Positions 37,567-47,423 are shown, counted from the stretch's first letter. The stretch: DNA of 64,000 nt from Enterocola sp045654205 (GCA_045654205.1 JAZOMZ010000025.1:1-64000), one strand, 5' to 3'. The notes: generated by a model from the sequence alone, not told the origin. Numbers and translations are program-made.

Positions 37567-38079
37567 ATGGCTTTAATAAAAGAAGTAAGAGGTTTTACTC
37601 CTCAAATAGGCGAAGACTGTTATTTGGCAGAAAACGCCACAGTAGTTGGTGATGTAATAATGGGTAATGGCTGTAGCATTTGGTTTAATGCTGTATTACG
37701 TGGTGATGTAAATTCTATAAGAATTGGAAACCATGTTAATATCCAAGATGGTGCTGTGCTACATACATTATATCAAAAATCAACTATTGAGATTGGTGAT
37801 TATGTGTCTGTTGGTCACAATGTTACGATTCATGGTGCAACAGTTAAAGATTATGCACTTATTGGCATGGGCGCCACTGTGTTGGATGGTGCTGTTATTG
37901 GTGAAGGCGCAATTATTGCTGCTAATGCACTAGTTCTTTCAAATACTATTGTTGAGCCTAATACTATTTGGGCGGGTGTCCCTGCAAAAATGGTAAAGAA
38001 AGTTGACCCTCAACAATCGCAAGAAATAAATCAAAGAATAGCACACAACTACGCAATGTATGCAAGTTGGTATAAATAA
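37567..38079 (+). CDS. Gamma-carbonic anhydrase family hexapeptide protein
   Basis: The 170-residue left-handed beta-helix protein has [LIV]Gxxxx hexapeptide repeats. The three zinc-ligand histidines of the gamma-CA family are all present in VLHTLY, SVGHNVTIHG. Members are carbonic anhydrases or related metal-binding acyl/CoA proteins (YrdA/PaaY type), and activity cannot be told from sequence. It is the last gene of the aminopeptidase operon, 5 bp after the thioredoxin-like gene. Confidence 0.9.
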   Translation: MALIKEVRGFTPQIGEDCYLAENATVVGDVIMGNGCSIWFNAVLRGDVNSIRIGNHVNIQDGAVLHTLYQKSTIEIGDYVSVGHNVTIHGATVKDYALIGMGATVLDGAVIGEGAIIAANALVLSNTIVEPNTIWAGVPAKMVKKVDPQQSQEINQRIAHNYAMYASWYK

Positions 38080-38107
38080 AAAAAGGAGTTTTAAAACTCC
38101 TTTTTTT
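38080..38107. terminator. Bidirectional terminator
   Basis: The palindrome GGAGTTTTAAAACTCC (38085-38100) is flanked by five A and seven T. It lies between the convergent gamma-CA and porZ genes. Confidence 0.85.
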
Positions 38108-38122
38108 ATTTATAACCCCTAA

Positions 38123-40450
38123 TTATCTTACTACTAGAATTTTTGTTGCCACTGAGTTAGGGTCGTCTGAGTCTTCGTTTGAGACTAATACAACATAAAC
38201 TCCGCCTGTGACGTCTTCTCCATTGCTATTTTTGCAATTCCATGAAAGAGAACCTCCAACTGTTCTGCCTTTGAATACCAAATTGCCTGAGATATCAGTT
38301 ATCCAAACTAGAGAGTTGTCTTCTAGTCCTCCAATTATAACATCGCCAGAGAACTCAGGTCTTACTGGATTTGGATATGCATATATAGTTTCCTTTGTGG
38401 CTTCTTTAACTGGTTCTGTCGAGTCTGTGTGATAAGAAAATACTCCTTCTGGTGTTGCTATAAATAGTTCGCCAGTATTTGGATTTAATTCCAAATCTGA
38501 AATGGTATTAGATGATAAAGGACTATTTTCTTTTGTAAAATGTGCTAATGTTTCTGTCCCATCTTCTGATACTAGATAAAGGCCAGAATTGGCTGTACCT
38601 AGCCATTTTCTATTTCCATAATCAATCTCAATAGCAAAAATAGTTTCTCCGTCTAATAGGTAATCTGCTAGACCCGAATCGTCATTTCTATTAATTTTGA
38701 CTCTTGTACATCTATAGTCGTTAGATGTGAATATTTTTGTAGGTTCTTGTAGTAGTATAGGCCCCATGTCTGTACCTACCCATAGAGTTCCGTTTTTATC
38801 TTCTTGAGCATCTGATAAATATGTTGGAGATATTGCTTTTCCATCTTTGTCTCTCCACTGAGAAGCAGAATAAATTGCTATTTTGTCATCAGAAGGGTCT
38901 GTTGGGGTTTTATTATCGTGCCAAAAGTAAATTTCTGCGCTACTTCTGGTGCTTAATAATGCTCTATATTTAGATGTGAATATAAATTTATGTGCCCATT
39001 CTGTTCTGTATGTATCTTTATGTTCAATGTTTTTCCATCCTATAGAAGGTGATAAAATGGTAATAGGATTTTTTACAGAGGACATTGCTACGTAAATATT
39101 TCCATAACTGTCTATATTTAGTCCGTCGCATCTATTATAGTGAAAGTTCCCTTCGTTAGCAGTTTTTATTTGATTGTTTGTGGTTGCGTGGTTGTGTATA
39201 GCAATGATTTTATCATTTTTTACTTCAAAAACGCCTTCTCCAAAAGTAGAAAAATAATAATGATTTTTATCTTTCGGATCAGTTATTACTGATGTTACGT
39301 CATAGGCATAATCTATAAAATCATATATACCTAGTTTAGTGGGACTTATTGCTGTCCATTTGTTATCTTGGTAGTATGAAATATATGGAGTTTTGTAGCC
39401 TCTGTCGGTTTTGCTGCCTCTACCATTCATTATGTACATTCTCTCGCCAGAATATTTTAATGTTTGAGCGTCTGATAGTGCTGGACCCGATACATTATAT
39501 GTGTTGACATTATATTGTAGGTCTATTTCTTTTGTTCCGTAACCTTCTGAAGCTATCCAATATGTGTTATTGTATTTGTCGTAATCAGCGTTATGTGCAT
39601 AAATTTTTGTTACAAATTCTTCTGTAAGGTCTTGATTATATGAAATTAATCCGTTGCCAGCTGTACTTAAGAGTAATTTATTGTCTGTGCAATAGATATT
39701 TGCGTATTTTTCTGAAATATAGAACTTTTTCCAACTATTATTGTACATATAGACTACACTATCAGATTTGATAGTGAATAATGAATTGGCAAATTTATAT
39801 AGTGTTTTGCATCTATCTGATGTGTTTAATGGAATTTTGTTCTCTTGCCAGTTGTTGTAGTCTAGAAGGTTTGTATTCTCTTTTTTTGCTTTGTAAATGT
39901 AATCTGTTGATAATGCATAAATAAATTCATCATCTATTGTTATGCCATAAATAGGGATTTTTGTGGCGTCAGGTCCAATAATATATGTGTTTGCTATTTC
40001 CTTTTTCTCTAGATTTACAACAACAATACCAAAACCTGTGGATAGGTATGCATATTCCTTGTCCATGGTAATTTGATGAACAGTTTTATTTACTGACATC
40101 TGTTTTTGGTATAAATCTGGGATATTGTAAATAACTCCGTCAGATTCAATAATATCAATATTAGAGTTGCTATAAACTATTATTAAACACCCCTTTTCTT
40201 CGTTATATTGTATGTCTGTAATCTCATTTTCACTAAGTCCATCTAATTTTGTATAAGTTTCTACAAGTGCATCTTTTTTTGATATAGAATATAAGTGATT
40301 GTTAGCTATAGCAAATATTTTATGCTTTGTTATACAAACTTTGTCAGTGCTATTATAAGAAAAATGTGTTTCCCATTTTTCTTGAGATTCAAATGACATC
40401 GCAAGTTGAGATGCTATGAATAATAATATTATTAAGCCTAATTTTTTCAT
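38123..40450 (-). CDS. porZ: PorZ-like type IX secretion system protein
   Basis: The 775-residue protein has a signal peptide (IILLFIASQLAMS), two successive beta-propeller-like repeat regions with recurring YIASEG/YLSTGFG-type blades (about 25-670) and a C-terminal Ig-like sorting domain (about 690-775). That domain includes YAYPNPVRPEF, WITDISGNLV and GGVYVVLV and ends KILVVR. Length and layout match PorZ of Porphyromonas gingivalis, a component of the surface attachment complex that helps deliver A-LPS to cargo. It ends an operon and overlaps rdgB by 4 bp. Confidence 0.85.
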   Translation of the reverse strand: MKKLGLIILLFIASQLAMSFESQEKWETHFSYNSTDKVCITKHKIFAIANNHLYSISKKDALVETYTKLDGLSENEITDIQYNEEKGCLIIVYSNSNIDIIESDGVIYNIPDLYQKQMSVNKTVHQITMDKEYAYLSTGFGIVVVNLEKKEIANTYIIGPDATKIPIYGITIDDEFIYALSTDYIYKAKKENTNLLDYNNWQENKIPLNTSDRCKTLYKFANSLFTIKSDSVVYMYNNSWKKFYISEKYANIYCTDNKLLLSTAGNGLISYNQDLTEEFVTKIYAHNADYDKYNNTYWIASEGYGTKEIDLQYNVNTYNVSGPALSDAQTLKYSGERMYIMNGRGSKTDRGYKTPYISYYQDNKWTAISPTKLGIYDFIDYAYDVTSVITDPKDKNHYYFSTFGEGVFEVKNDKIIAIHNHATTNNQIKTANEGNFHYNRCDGLNIDSYGNIYVAMSSVKNPITILSPSIGWKNIEHKDTYRTEWAHKFIFTSKYRALLSTRSSAEIYFWHDNKTPTDPSDDKIAIYSASQWRDKDGKAISPTYLSDAQEDKNGTLWVGTDMGPILLQEPTKIFTSNDYRCTRVKINRNDDSGLADYLLDGETIFAIEIDYGNRKWLGTANSGLYLVSEDGTETLAHFTKENSPLSSNTISDLELNPNTGELFIATPEGVFSYHTDSTEPVKEATKETIYAYPNPVRPEFSGDVIIGGLEDNSLVWITDISGNLVFKGRTVGGSLSWNCKNSNGEDVTGGVYVVLVSNEDSDDPNSVATKILVVR

Positions 40451-41028
40451 TTATTGTTTATATATAATAGAAATTTCTCCATAGCTCTGGCTCGGTGGCT
40501 AATGGTGTTTTTTATTTCTGATGAAAGCTCTGCAAAAGTCTTGTCATAACCTTCCGGAACAAAGATAGGGTCGTAGCCAAATCCGTTTGTTCCTGCCATA
40601 TTTTCTATTATTATGCCACGAATTTCCCCTTCGAAAATATGTTCTTTTGCGTTTTCATCTATATATGCTATAATTGTTCTGAAACGGGCATTTCTGTTGG
40701 TCTTACCTTTCATGTTTTCGAGCAATAGTAGCATATTTTTCATGCTGTCTTTTTCTTCTCCTGCATAACGAGCAGAATATACACCCGGAGCTCCATCTAA
40801 TGCTTCTACTTCTAGACCTGTGTCATCTGCAAAACATGGGATGCCACATTTATTATATACATACCATGCTTTTTGTAGAGCATTATCTACCAAGTTGTCT
40901 GCAGTTTCGGGAATATCTTCTGTAATATTCACATCTTTAAGACAAGAAAGTGCAAAACCTTCTTTGAATAGGCCTTGCACTTCTTGTAATTTATGTGAAT
41001 TTCCCGTTGCGAAAACGAGTCTCTTCAT
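40447..41028 (-). CDS. rdgB: Non-canonical purine NTP pyrophosphatase (RdgB/HAM1)
   Basis: This house-cleaning enzyme hydrolyses dITP, XTP and similar bases to monophosphates. The 193-residue length is typical. Motifs are VFATGNSHKLQEV at the N-terminus, CFADDTGLEVEALDGAPGVYSARY with the metal-binding Asp pair, and FGYDPIFVPEGYDKTFAEL near the end. It lies 8 bp after tpiA and overlaps porZ. Confidence 0.96.
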   Translation of the reverse strand: MKRLVFATGNSHKLQEVQGLFKEGFALSCLKDVNITEDIPETADNLVDNALQKAWYVYNKCGIPCFADDTGLEVEALDGAPGVYSARYAGEEKDSMKNMLLLLENMKGKTNRNARFRTIIAYIDENAKEHIFEGEIRGIIIENMAGTNGFGYDPIFVPEGYDKTFAELSSEIKNTISHRARAMEKFLLYINNK

Positions 41029-41036
41029 GTTTTTAA

Positions 41037-41792
41037 TTAAAATGCGTCAATAATTTCTTTGAAATCATTAGCTTTTAGAGAAGCGCCGCCAATTAGACCA
41101 CCGTCTACGTTAGGTTTAGAGAATAGTTCTTTAGCGTTGCTACCTTTGCAGCTACCACCGTAAAGGATAGTTGTGTTTTCTGCAATTTCTTCGCCATATT
41201 TTTCAGCGATTAGGCTACGGATGTAAGCGTGGATTTCTTCTGCTTGGTCTGAAGTAGCTGTTAAGCCAGTACCGATAGCCCAAACTGGTTCGTAAGCAAG
41301 AACAACTTTAGAGAAGTCTTCTGCAGATAGGTTGAATACAGAACCTTCTAGTTGAGCTTTAACAACTTCGTTTTGTTTGCCAGCTTCGCGTTCTTCTTTA
41401 AGCTCTCCAATACAGAAAATTGGTTTAAGACCGTTTGCTAGAGCAAGAAGAGTTTTTTCTTTTAAAATTTCGTATGTTTCACCGTAGTACATTCTGCGTT
41501 CTGAGTGACCTAGAATACAGTAAGTAGCACCTGTAGATTTAACCATTTCTGCAGAAACTTCACCAGTGTAAGCTCCAGAAGCTTTGTCTGCACAGTTTTC
41601 TGCAGATACTTCGATTACGCTGTCTTTAAGAAGTTCAGCAACAGTTGCAAGGTGAATAAATGGAGTACCAATGATAACTTCGCAGTTTGGTTTTTCACTT
41701 GCTAAAAGTTCTTTTAGTTCAGTAGCTAGAGCTACACCTTCTTGCAGGTTTTTGTTCATTTTCCAGTTACCTGCTACAATGTTTTTTCTCAT
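41037..41792 (-). CDS. tpiA: Triosephosphate isomerase
   Basis: The 251-residue TIM-barrel enzyme interconverts dihydroxyacetone phosphate and glyceraldehyde-3-phosphate. Catalytic residues are visible: Asn/Lys in AGNWKMNK, His in ILGHSERR, Glu in AYEPVWAIGTG; the phosphate loop is GGLIGGASL. Its codon and base use is more GC-rich than its neighbours, as expected for a highly expressed gene. Confidence 0.98.
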   Translation of the reverse strand: MRKNIVAGNWKMNKNLQEGVALATELKELLASEKPNCEVIIGTPFIHLATVAELLKDSVIEVSAENCADKASGAYTGEVSAEMVKSTGATYCILGHSERRMYYGETYEILKEKTLLALANGLKPIFCIGELKEEREAGKQNEVVKAQLEGSVFNLSAEDFSKVVLAYEPVWAIGTGLTATSDQAEEIHAYIRSLIAEKYGEEIAENTTILYGGSCKGSNAKELFSKPNVDGGLIGGASLKANDFKEIIDAF

Positions 41793-41806
41793 AATTTAAT
41801 TGTAAC

Positions 41807-42940
41807 TTAATTTATTAATTGATTTAATTCATCCTTTGTTGGAAGTGAGTTGTGATGCCATTTTTCTATTACTGTGGCATCTTTTATAAGCACAAGACCA
41901 GGGTTTGAACGTACAATGGTCTTAAGTGTAATATCGTCTGTGGCACCAAAGGTGTCGTTGATACCATATTTAGTTTTAAATTCGTCAATGTTATCTGAGT
42001 ATGATGATGTTAGCCAAATAACATTTGCTCCTGCTCTTTTTGCATTTGCGATAGCGCTTTTTATACATTTGATATTCTTTGTAGACGCTTTTTCTACTTT
42101 GTGACTAATAACAAGTAGGGTGTAGCCTGCATCTTCTAGGATAATATCTGTAATGTCACCGTCTTCTGTGATGATAGAAAAATCGTGAATAGGAGGAACG
42201 AAACCTTGTTCTATAAGTTTAGATTCTTGACGAACAAATGTCCAAGTTGAATCTTCGGCTGGGTAATTGTCTAGTGTAAATGCTTGCTCTACTCCATCTT
42301 TTTCGTAGAAGAAAGTGGTTTCGTATTTGTCTAGTGGAGCTCCTTCTGGAATGCTCATGCCTTCTATAATATTATTGCCCTTTTTGTATGGTCTAAAGTC
42401 TAAAATTGGTAAAAGGTTATAACAATAGATAGAAATGCCTAAAGAAATAAGTATTGGTAGAAGTGTAACTACCCATGCACCCCAATTTGATAGCCATGGT
42501 CTGGCGTGGTCTTTAAGTAATGCTATGATAATAAGGATGATACATAGAATTGCGTTTTTGTAGAAGGTTTGCCAATTTGTCATTACTATAGCATCGCCAA
42601 AACACCCACAGTCTGAGATAGGGTTTTCTATGGCAAGGTATAGTGTAATAGGGGTCATTACTATCATAAATATACCAGCTAACCATGTGGTGGCTTTCAG
42701 ATGTACATTAAGTAGTATATTGAAACCAATAGTGAATTCAATAGCAATAAGTGCTAGTGCAGATGGAAATGCTAGGAAATCTAGTGAGGTAAGTGAAAAT
42801 GCCTCTAGGTAATCGCTGATTTTATATGCAGTACCTAGTGGGTCAACAGCTTTTACAAATCCAGAGAATAAGAAGACAAGACCAAAAATAATTCTGGCAA
42901 TAAGTAGGATATTATTTTTAGATTTAGATTTGTGTCTCAT
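41807..42940 (-). CDS. DoxX/MauE-like membrane protein with thioredoxin-like C-terminus
   Basis: The 377-residue protein has four membrane segments in a DoxX/MauE-like region (about 12-135), with CGCFGDA as a cysteine motif between spans, and a fifth span (about 152-172). A soluble C-terminal half (about 250-377) resembles a thioredoxin fold, with VIWLTSSYSD and LVLIKDATVIEKW, but lacks a CxxC. It corresponds to the conserved protein found next to tpiA in Bacteroides (the BT_3928-like family). A redox function is plausible but unproven. Confidence 0.82.
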   Translation of the reverse strand: MRHKSKSKNNILLIARIIFGLVFLFSGFVKAVDPLGTAYKISDYLEAFSLTSLDFLAFPSALALIAIEFTIGFNILLNVHLKATTWLAGIFMIVMTPITLYLAIENPISDCGCFGDAIVMTNWQTFYKNAILCIILIIIALLKDHARPWLSNWGAWVVTLLPILISLGISIYCYNLLPILDFRPYKKGNNIIEGMSIPEGAPLDKYETTFFYEKDGVEQAFTLDNYPAEDSTWTFVRQESKLIEQGFVPPIHDFSIITEDGDITDIILEDAGYTLLVISHKVEKASTKNIKCIKSAIANAKRAGANVIWLTSSYSDNIDEFKTKYGINDTFGATDDITLKTIVRSNPGLVLIKDATVIEKWHHNSLPTKDELNQLIN

Positions 42941-43491
42941 TATGCTTCAAATTCCATTTTAATTAAACCAAATACAGCATAGTTAATCATATCAAAGTAG
43001 TTGGCGTCGATACCTTCTGAGATTAGGGTGTTGCCGTTGTTGTCTTCGATTTGTTTGGTTCTATTCAATTTCATTAAAATAAGGTCGGTATATGAACTAA
43101 TACGCATGCTACGCCATGCTTCACCATAGTCGTGGTTTTTTGCAAGCATTAGATTTTTTGCTTCAAGTGCATACTTGTCGTAAAGTTCAATAGCTTTTTC
43201 TGCGTCAATATCTTCTGTGTCGGCTGCGCCTAATGCAAGTTGGATAAGACCAACGATGCCATAGTTTACAATGGCAATAAACTCTGGTTTAATGCCTTCG
43301 CCAACCATGCTTACGCCTTTGCATTCCAAACTCCTAATGCGGTTTGCCTTAATGAAGATTTGGTCTGTTACTGATTCTGGACGCATGATACGCCATGCTG
43401 CGCCATAGTCTTTTAGCTTTTTGTTAAATATGTCGCGGCATATTTTTATAATAGTGTCGAATTGTTCGTTAGTGTTTTGCATAATAGTCAT
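42940..43491 (-). CDS. DUF1599 domain protein with internal duplication
   Basis: The 183-residue protein has two copies of the DUF1599 unit. Copy 1 (about 15-90) has KLKDYGAAWRIMRPESVTDQ and copy 2 (about 105-183) has KNHDYGEAWRSMRISSYTDL. The D-Y-G-x-A-W core is repeated and the fold is probably helical. Function is unknown. It is first in the operon to porZ; in-frame ATGs at 43491 and 43482 are both possible because the -7 box at 43502-43509 would give leaders of about 4 or 13 nt. Confidence 0.85.
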   Translation of the reverse strand: MTIMQNTNEQFDTIIKICRDIFNKKLKDYGAAWRIMRPESVTDQIFIKANRIRSLECKGVSMVGEGIKPEFIAIVNYGIVGLIQLALGAADTEDIDAEKAIELYDKYALEAKNLMLAKNHDYGEAWRSMRISSYTDLILMKLNRTKQIEDNNGNTLISEGIDANYFDMINYAVFGLIKMEFEA

Positions 43492-43501
43492 TTAAGATTG
43501 A

Positions 43502-43509
43502 CAAAGATA
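43502..43509 (-). promoter_or_regulatory. Promoter of the DUF1599-tpiA-porZ operon
   Basis: The minus-strand -7 box TATCTTTG lies with TTTG at 43530-43533. The -33 element overlaps the T run of the terminator of the upstream maltodextrin operon. Confidence 0.65.
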
Positions 43510-43530
43510 GTAAAAACCAAACGCAAAAGC

Positions 43531-43562
43531 AAAAAAATAGGGCGAGTTTTTGACTCGCCCTA
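43531..43562 (-). terminator. Terminator of the maltodextrin operon
   Basis: A 10-bp stem (43538-43547 with 43553-43562, loop TTTTG) is followed on the minus strand by seven T. It lies 20 bp after the GH13 lipoprotein gene. Confidence 0.85.
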
Positions 43563-43581
43563 CCTTATAGTGTGATTTTGA

Positions 43582-45972
43582 TTATTTTTCTGTTATGACA
43601 TCTACGCCGTTGCCTTTAACTTTGATGGTAAGGATGCCATCTTCGATGCTAAAGTTGCTACCAAATGTGGTTTCGTATGTTTTGTTTTGCATGATTTTTG
43701 GTAGTGGAACTTTAATTTCTTTTTCTTCCAAGTTGCGGTTGAATACTGTGATAACGATTTCGCCGAAATAGTTACGAGCATATACCCATTCTGTATTGGT
43801 TAGGTAAAGTTCGATAAAGTCACCATATATAAGTGGTAGGTTGTTTTTACGAAGTTGACCTAGTTTTGCAACAGATTCTAGGGTGGTTTGTTCTTTTTCA
43901 TTTAAGTCTTCACCAAAACGCATCATTCTGCGGCAGTCTGGGTCGTTTGCACCTGGCATACCAAATTCGTCACCGTAGTAGATAACTGGCACACCTGGGA
44001 TAGTAAGGTTGAATGCGTTAAGTTGAACAATTTTGTCGTAGCCTGCAGGGTCGCCTACACCTACTTCACGTTGCCAACCTACTGCTTTTGCATCTTCGCC
44101 ATATTTTAATGAACCAGAAGCGTAAGAAATGAAACGACCACGGTCGTGGTTACCAGAGATATAACCCATTAAGTTGTGGCTACCATACACACGAAGACTA
44201 GTGTTAAGAGTGTTGCTTACTCTGTGGAAGTCTTCTGAGTTAAGTGCAAATACAGCAGAAGCGTCGTCTGATGTATTGAAGTCGAATTGACCGTTAAGCA
44301 TACCAGAGTTTACATAGCTACTGATAAGTTGTGGGCTACCATAAGATTCACCAACTTGATAGAATGGTTTGTTTTCTGGGATTTCCACTTGTGTTTTGAT
44401 TTTGTATGTAAGTGTACGCCAGAAGCTTTCTTGAACGTGTTTACATGCATCGTGACGGAAACCGTCTAGATCGTATGTTTTGATCCAATATAGAGCAGAG
44501 TCTGTCATGGTTTCTACGATTTCTTTGCGGTCGTAGTTAAGAGTTGGTAAGAAGTCGTCGAACCATGTGGTTAAACGGTGTTCGTTCCATTGTGCAATGT
44601 TTCTTGTTCCATCTGGTAAAATAAGTGGAGTACAGATGGTAGGGTCATTTTTGAACATTGGGTGTTCTTGGTGAACGTGGTTTGCTACGTAGTCAAGGAT
44701 TACGTTTAAGCCATGTTCGTGAGCTGTTTTTGTAAGTTCTTTAAGCTCGTCTGATGTACCAATACGGAAATCTACTTTTGTAGATGAGATTGGCCAATAA
44801 CCATGATAACCAGAGAATTTGGTTTTAACTGGAGTTTGTTGTTCACCGTATGGTTCTAATGGGTTTTGGTTAAGTGGAGTCATCCAAATAGTTGTGAAAC
44901 CCATTTTTTCAAAATATCCAGATTTAATAATTTCTGTAATACCTGCTAAGTCGCCACCTTGGTAGTCTGCACGAGGGTCTACGTCTTCGCGGTTCATAGG
45001 TTTGTTGTTTTCTGGATTACCATCTTTGAAACGGTCCACCATTAGAGAGTAAAGTACGTCTGCGTGTTTGTCAAAACGTGTGACTTGTTTTACGTCGCTA
45101 ATAACTTTACCATATTCTAGTGGAACTAAAATATCATTTGAGATGCCAAATTTGTTGGCTGCAATAGCGCGGATATAAGAACGTTTAATGTTTTTAGCTT
45201 CTGCAGGGATTGTAATTCCAATTTCTTTTTCAGAAATATAAAGGAAGTTTGCAGGAAGTAGGTAGTTTTCCCAGTAAACATATACTTGCTCTTGTTCGTT
45301 GCATAAGCTTAGGAATACTTTTTCGTCGTCAAATGATTCTGTAAGTAGGATAGGAGCATATTGCTGTGTGCTAGGAATATTTAGGATAGAGTTAAATTTA
45401 CCTGCATTGTTATCTACTTTTTCTGGGTTGGTTTCGTCGTGATTCCAATCGCCATCGCGTACAATTTGGTACATATAAGTGCCTGGGCTCACATTGATAG
45501 TAACTTCATAGATACCATCGCTGTTAAGGGTCATGTCTGGGTGGAAACTTGGTACCCAGTCATTCATTTGACCAGCAAGTTGAACTCTATTAAATTTCTT
45601 GCCATTAGGATTGTAGCGGAATGTGTAATCTATTTTGTCAGTACGTTTACAGATAATGCTATATGGAACGCCTTCTACCCAAAGGGCAACATTTACAAGG
45701 TTTGGCATTTTGATGACATCTAATATAACTTTAGATTTGTCTTCTGATAGTTTTGCCTTAACTCCTTCGAAATCTGAAGTAACTGAGTCTACTTTTGCAA
45801 TGTCTGTAATGTAATCTAAGGTGTTAAACTCGTTGAAACCAGGAATCAGTGTGATTGTCGAGTTTAAGCCATAGTTGTACTGACTTTTTGCAGGATAATT
45901 CAGAGAATTATTGCTGCAAGAAGCTAGTATAACCGCTAGCGCTAATGTTAATAAAAGATTGATTTTTTTCAT
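43582..45972 (-). CDS. GH13 alpha-amylase-family lipoprotein with early-set domain
   Basis: The 796-residue lipoprotein (lipobox ILASC, Cys19) has an early-set/CBM48-like module (about 115-200, QLAGQMNDWVPSFHPDM), a second beta domain, and a GH13 barrel from about 300. Active-site regions are DYVANH, DGFRHDACK (nucleophile Asp508), VGESYGSP (acid/base Glu542) and SGNHDRGRF. A C-terminal beta domain follows. It should cleave alpha-1,4-glucans such as maltodextrins or pullulan. The residues after Cys19 (SNNS) lack the acidic export signal of surface SusG-like proteins, so a periplasmic face is possible. Confidence 0.9.
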   Translation of the reverse strand: MKKINLLLTLALAVILASCSNNSLNYPAKSQYNYGLNSTITLIPGFNEFNTLDYITDIAKVDSVTSDFEGVKAKLSEDKSKVILDVIKMPNLVNVALWVEGVPYSIICKRTDKIDYTFRYNPNGKKFNRVQLAGQMNDWVPSFHPDMTLNSDGIYEVTINVSPGTYMYQIVRDGDWNHDETNPEKVDNNAGKFNSILNIPSTQQYAPILLTESFDDEKVFLSLCNEQEQVYVYWENYLLPANFLYISEKEIGITIPAEAKNIKRSYIRAIAANKFGISNDILVPLEYGKVISDVKQVTRFDKHADVLYSLMVDRFKDGNPENNKPMNREDVDPRADYQGGDLAGITEIIKSGYFEKMGFTTIWMTPLNQNPLEPYGEQQTPVKTKFSGYHGYWPISSTKVDFRIGTSDELKELTKTAHEHGLNVILDYVANHVHQEHPMFKNDPTICTPLILPDGTRNIAQWNEHRLTTWFDDFLPTLNYDRKEIVETMTDSALYWIKTYDLDGFRHDACKHVQESFWRTLTYKIKTQVEIPENKPFYQVGESYGSPQLISSYVNSGMLNGQFDFNTSDDASAVFALNSEDFHRVSNTLNTSLRVYGSHNLMGYISGNHDRGRFISYASGSLKYGEDAKAVGWQREVGVGDPAGYDKIVQLNAFNLTIPGVPVIYYGDEFGMPGANDPDCRRMMRFGEDLNEKEQTTLESVAKLGQLRKNNLPLIYGDFIELYLTNTEWVYARNYFGEIVITVFNRNLEEKEIKVPLPKIMQNKTYETTFGSNFSIEDGILTIKVKGNGVDVITEK

Positions 45973-45990
45973 GGTATTTGATTTTAGTTA

Positions 45991-47412
45991 TTATTTTTTC
46001 TCTTTAATTAGGTATACGCTGAATGCACCTAAGATAAGAAGTACACCTGCTGCTACCATCATACCAGATTGGGCAGATAGTGATGATTCTGTGATTAGGG
46101 CTACTTCTGCAGTTTTAAGACTAACAAGTGATGTTTTGATAATATTTAGAAGTACTCCTCCAAGTAATGCAGCAACAATTTGAGGTAAACAGATGGTACA
46201 ATTAAATAGACCTAAAAGTGTACCCATATATTTGCTTCCAGATATAGCATTTGTGATGATAGTAAATGGAATTGCAAGCATTGCAGCCCATGCGGCACCG
46301 ATCAAGGCGTATGATATTAAAAGTGTATATTGGTTTGAGATAAACATACTAGAGATGAAACCAATTGCACCTACAAGTAGTGATATGATATATGCGCCTT
46401 TCATTGTAAAGCGTTTTTCTAGAATAGGGATAAGTGTTGCCCAAATCATAGAACCTACTGCTTGAATAGCAAAGCAAACACCTACCCAGTTACCAGCATC
46501 TTGGAATGCAGAATCGGATGCATTGTTACCGTCCCAACCGAAACATTGAGAAGCAATAGCTCCGTTTGAATATGTCCACATAAATAGGAATGCGGCCCAA
46601 CAGAAGAATTGTACAAGACCTACTGTTAAGAAGGCTGAAAGAATATTTGAATTGTTAGATTTTTCTTCTTTGGTGTTTTCTTTTGTATTTTCTTCTTTTT
46701 TGTTTAATCCATGGAATTCTGCGTATTCTTTTGGATTCATTTCTTTAACAGCAATAAATGTGTAAAGAGAGCAGATGATAAGAAGACCTGCGCCCACATA
46801 GAAACTCCATTTTACAGTGTCAGGGATTGTGCCTTCTGGAGCAGTGTTAGATATGCCAATCCATGTTCCAATCAGTGTAAAGAAGAAAGGGAATAGATAT
46901 CCAGCAAGGCTACCAGCGTTGCAAAGGAATGATTGGATAGAATATGCTAGGCCTTTTTGTTCTTCGTTTACGATGTCTCCAACCATCATCTTAAATGGTT
47001 GCATTGCAATGTTTATTGATGTGTCAAGGAACATTAGTGAGAATAAGCCAAACCACATAGCAGAGTTTAAGCCTAAATATAAGCCTTGCTCAAAGGTAAA
47101 GTCTCCTGCGTTAGGCAAAAGAATCATCACTGCAACAGCGATTAATGCTCCGATAAGAAGATAAAATTTTCTTCTTCCAAAAAATGGTCCCAACCATGTT
47201 TTGTCTGATAGGATTCCAACTATAGGCTGGACAATCATACCCATAAGTGGAGGTAGAATCCAAAAGAATGAAAGTTGGTGTGGGTCTGCGCCCAAGGTTG
47301 CAAAAATGCGGCTTATGTTTGCGCTTTGAAGTGCATAAGCTATTTGCACGCCAAAGAATCCAAAGCTTAAGTTGAATAATTTAGCAAAAGATAAATTTTT
47401 TTTGTTGCTCAT
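45991..47412 (-). CDS. MFS sugar transporter (maltose/maltodextrin type)
   Basis: The 473-residue inner-membrane protein has about 12 membrane segments, split by a Lys/Glu-rich central loop near residues 225-250. Its N-terminal motif SFAKLFNLSFGFFGVQIAYALQ and the GILSDKTWLGPFFGRRKFY loop are typical of the SLC45/GPH-like MFS group found in Bacteroidota alpha-glucan loci. It probably moves maltose or short maltodextrins from periplasm to cytoplasm. It sits between two GH13 genes with gaps of 18 and 11 bp. Confidence 0.88.
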   Translation of the reverse strand: MSNKKNLSFAKLFNLSFGFFGVQIAYALQSANISRIFATLGADPHQLSFFWILPPLMGMIVQPIVGILSDKTWLGPFFGRRKFYLLIGALIAVAVMILLPNAGDFTFEQGLYLGLNSAMWFGLFSLMFLDTSINIAMQPFKMMVGDIVNEEQKGLAYSIQSFLCNAGSLAGYLFPFFFTLIGTWIGISNTAPEGTIPDTVKWSFYVGAGLLIICSLYTFIAVKEMNPKEYAEFHGLNKKEENTKENTKEEKSNNSNILSAFLTVGLVQFFCWAAFLFMWTYSNGAIASQCFGWDGNNASDSAFQDAGNWVGVCFAIQAVGSMIWATLIPILEKRFTMKGAYIISLLVGAIGFISSMFISNQYTLLISYALIGAAWAAMLAIPFTIITNAISGSKYMGTLLGLFNCTICLPQIVAALLGGVLLNIIKTSLVSLKTAEVALITESSLSAQSGMMVAAGVLLILGAFSVYLIKEKK

Positions 47413-47423
47413 AATTATAAGGT

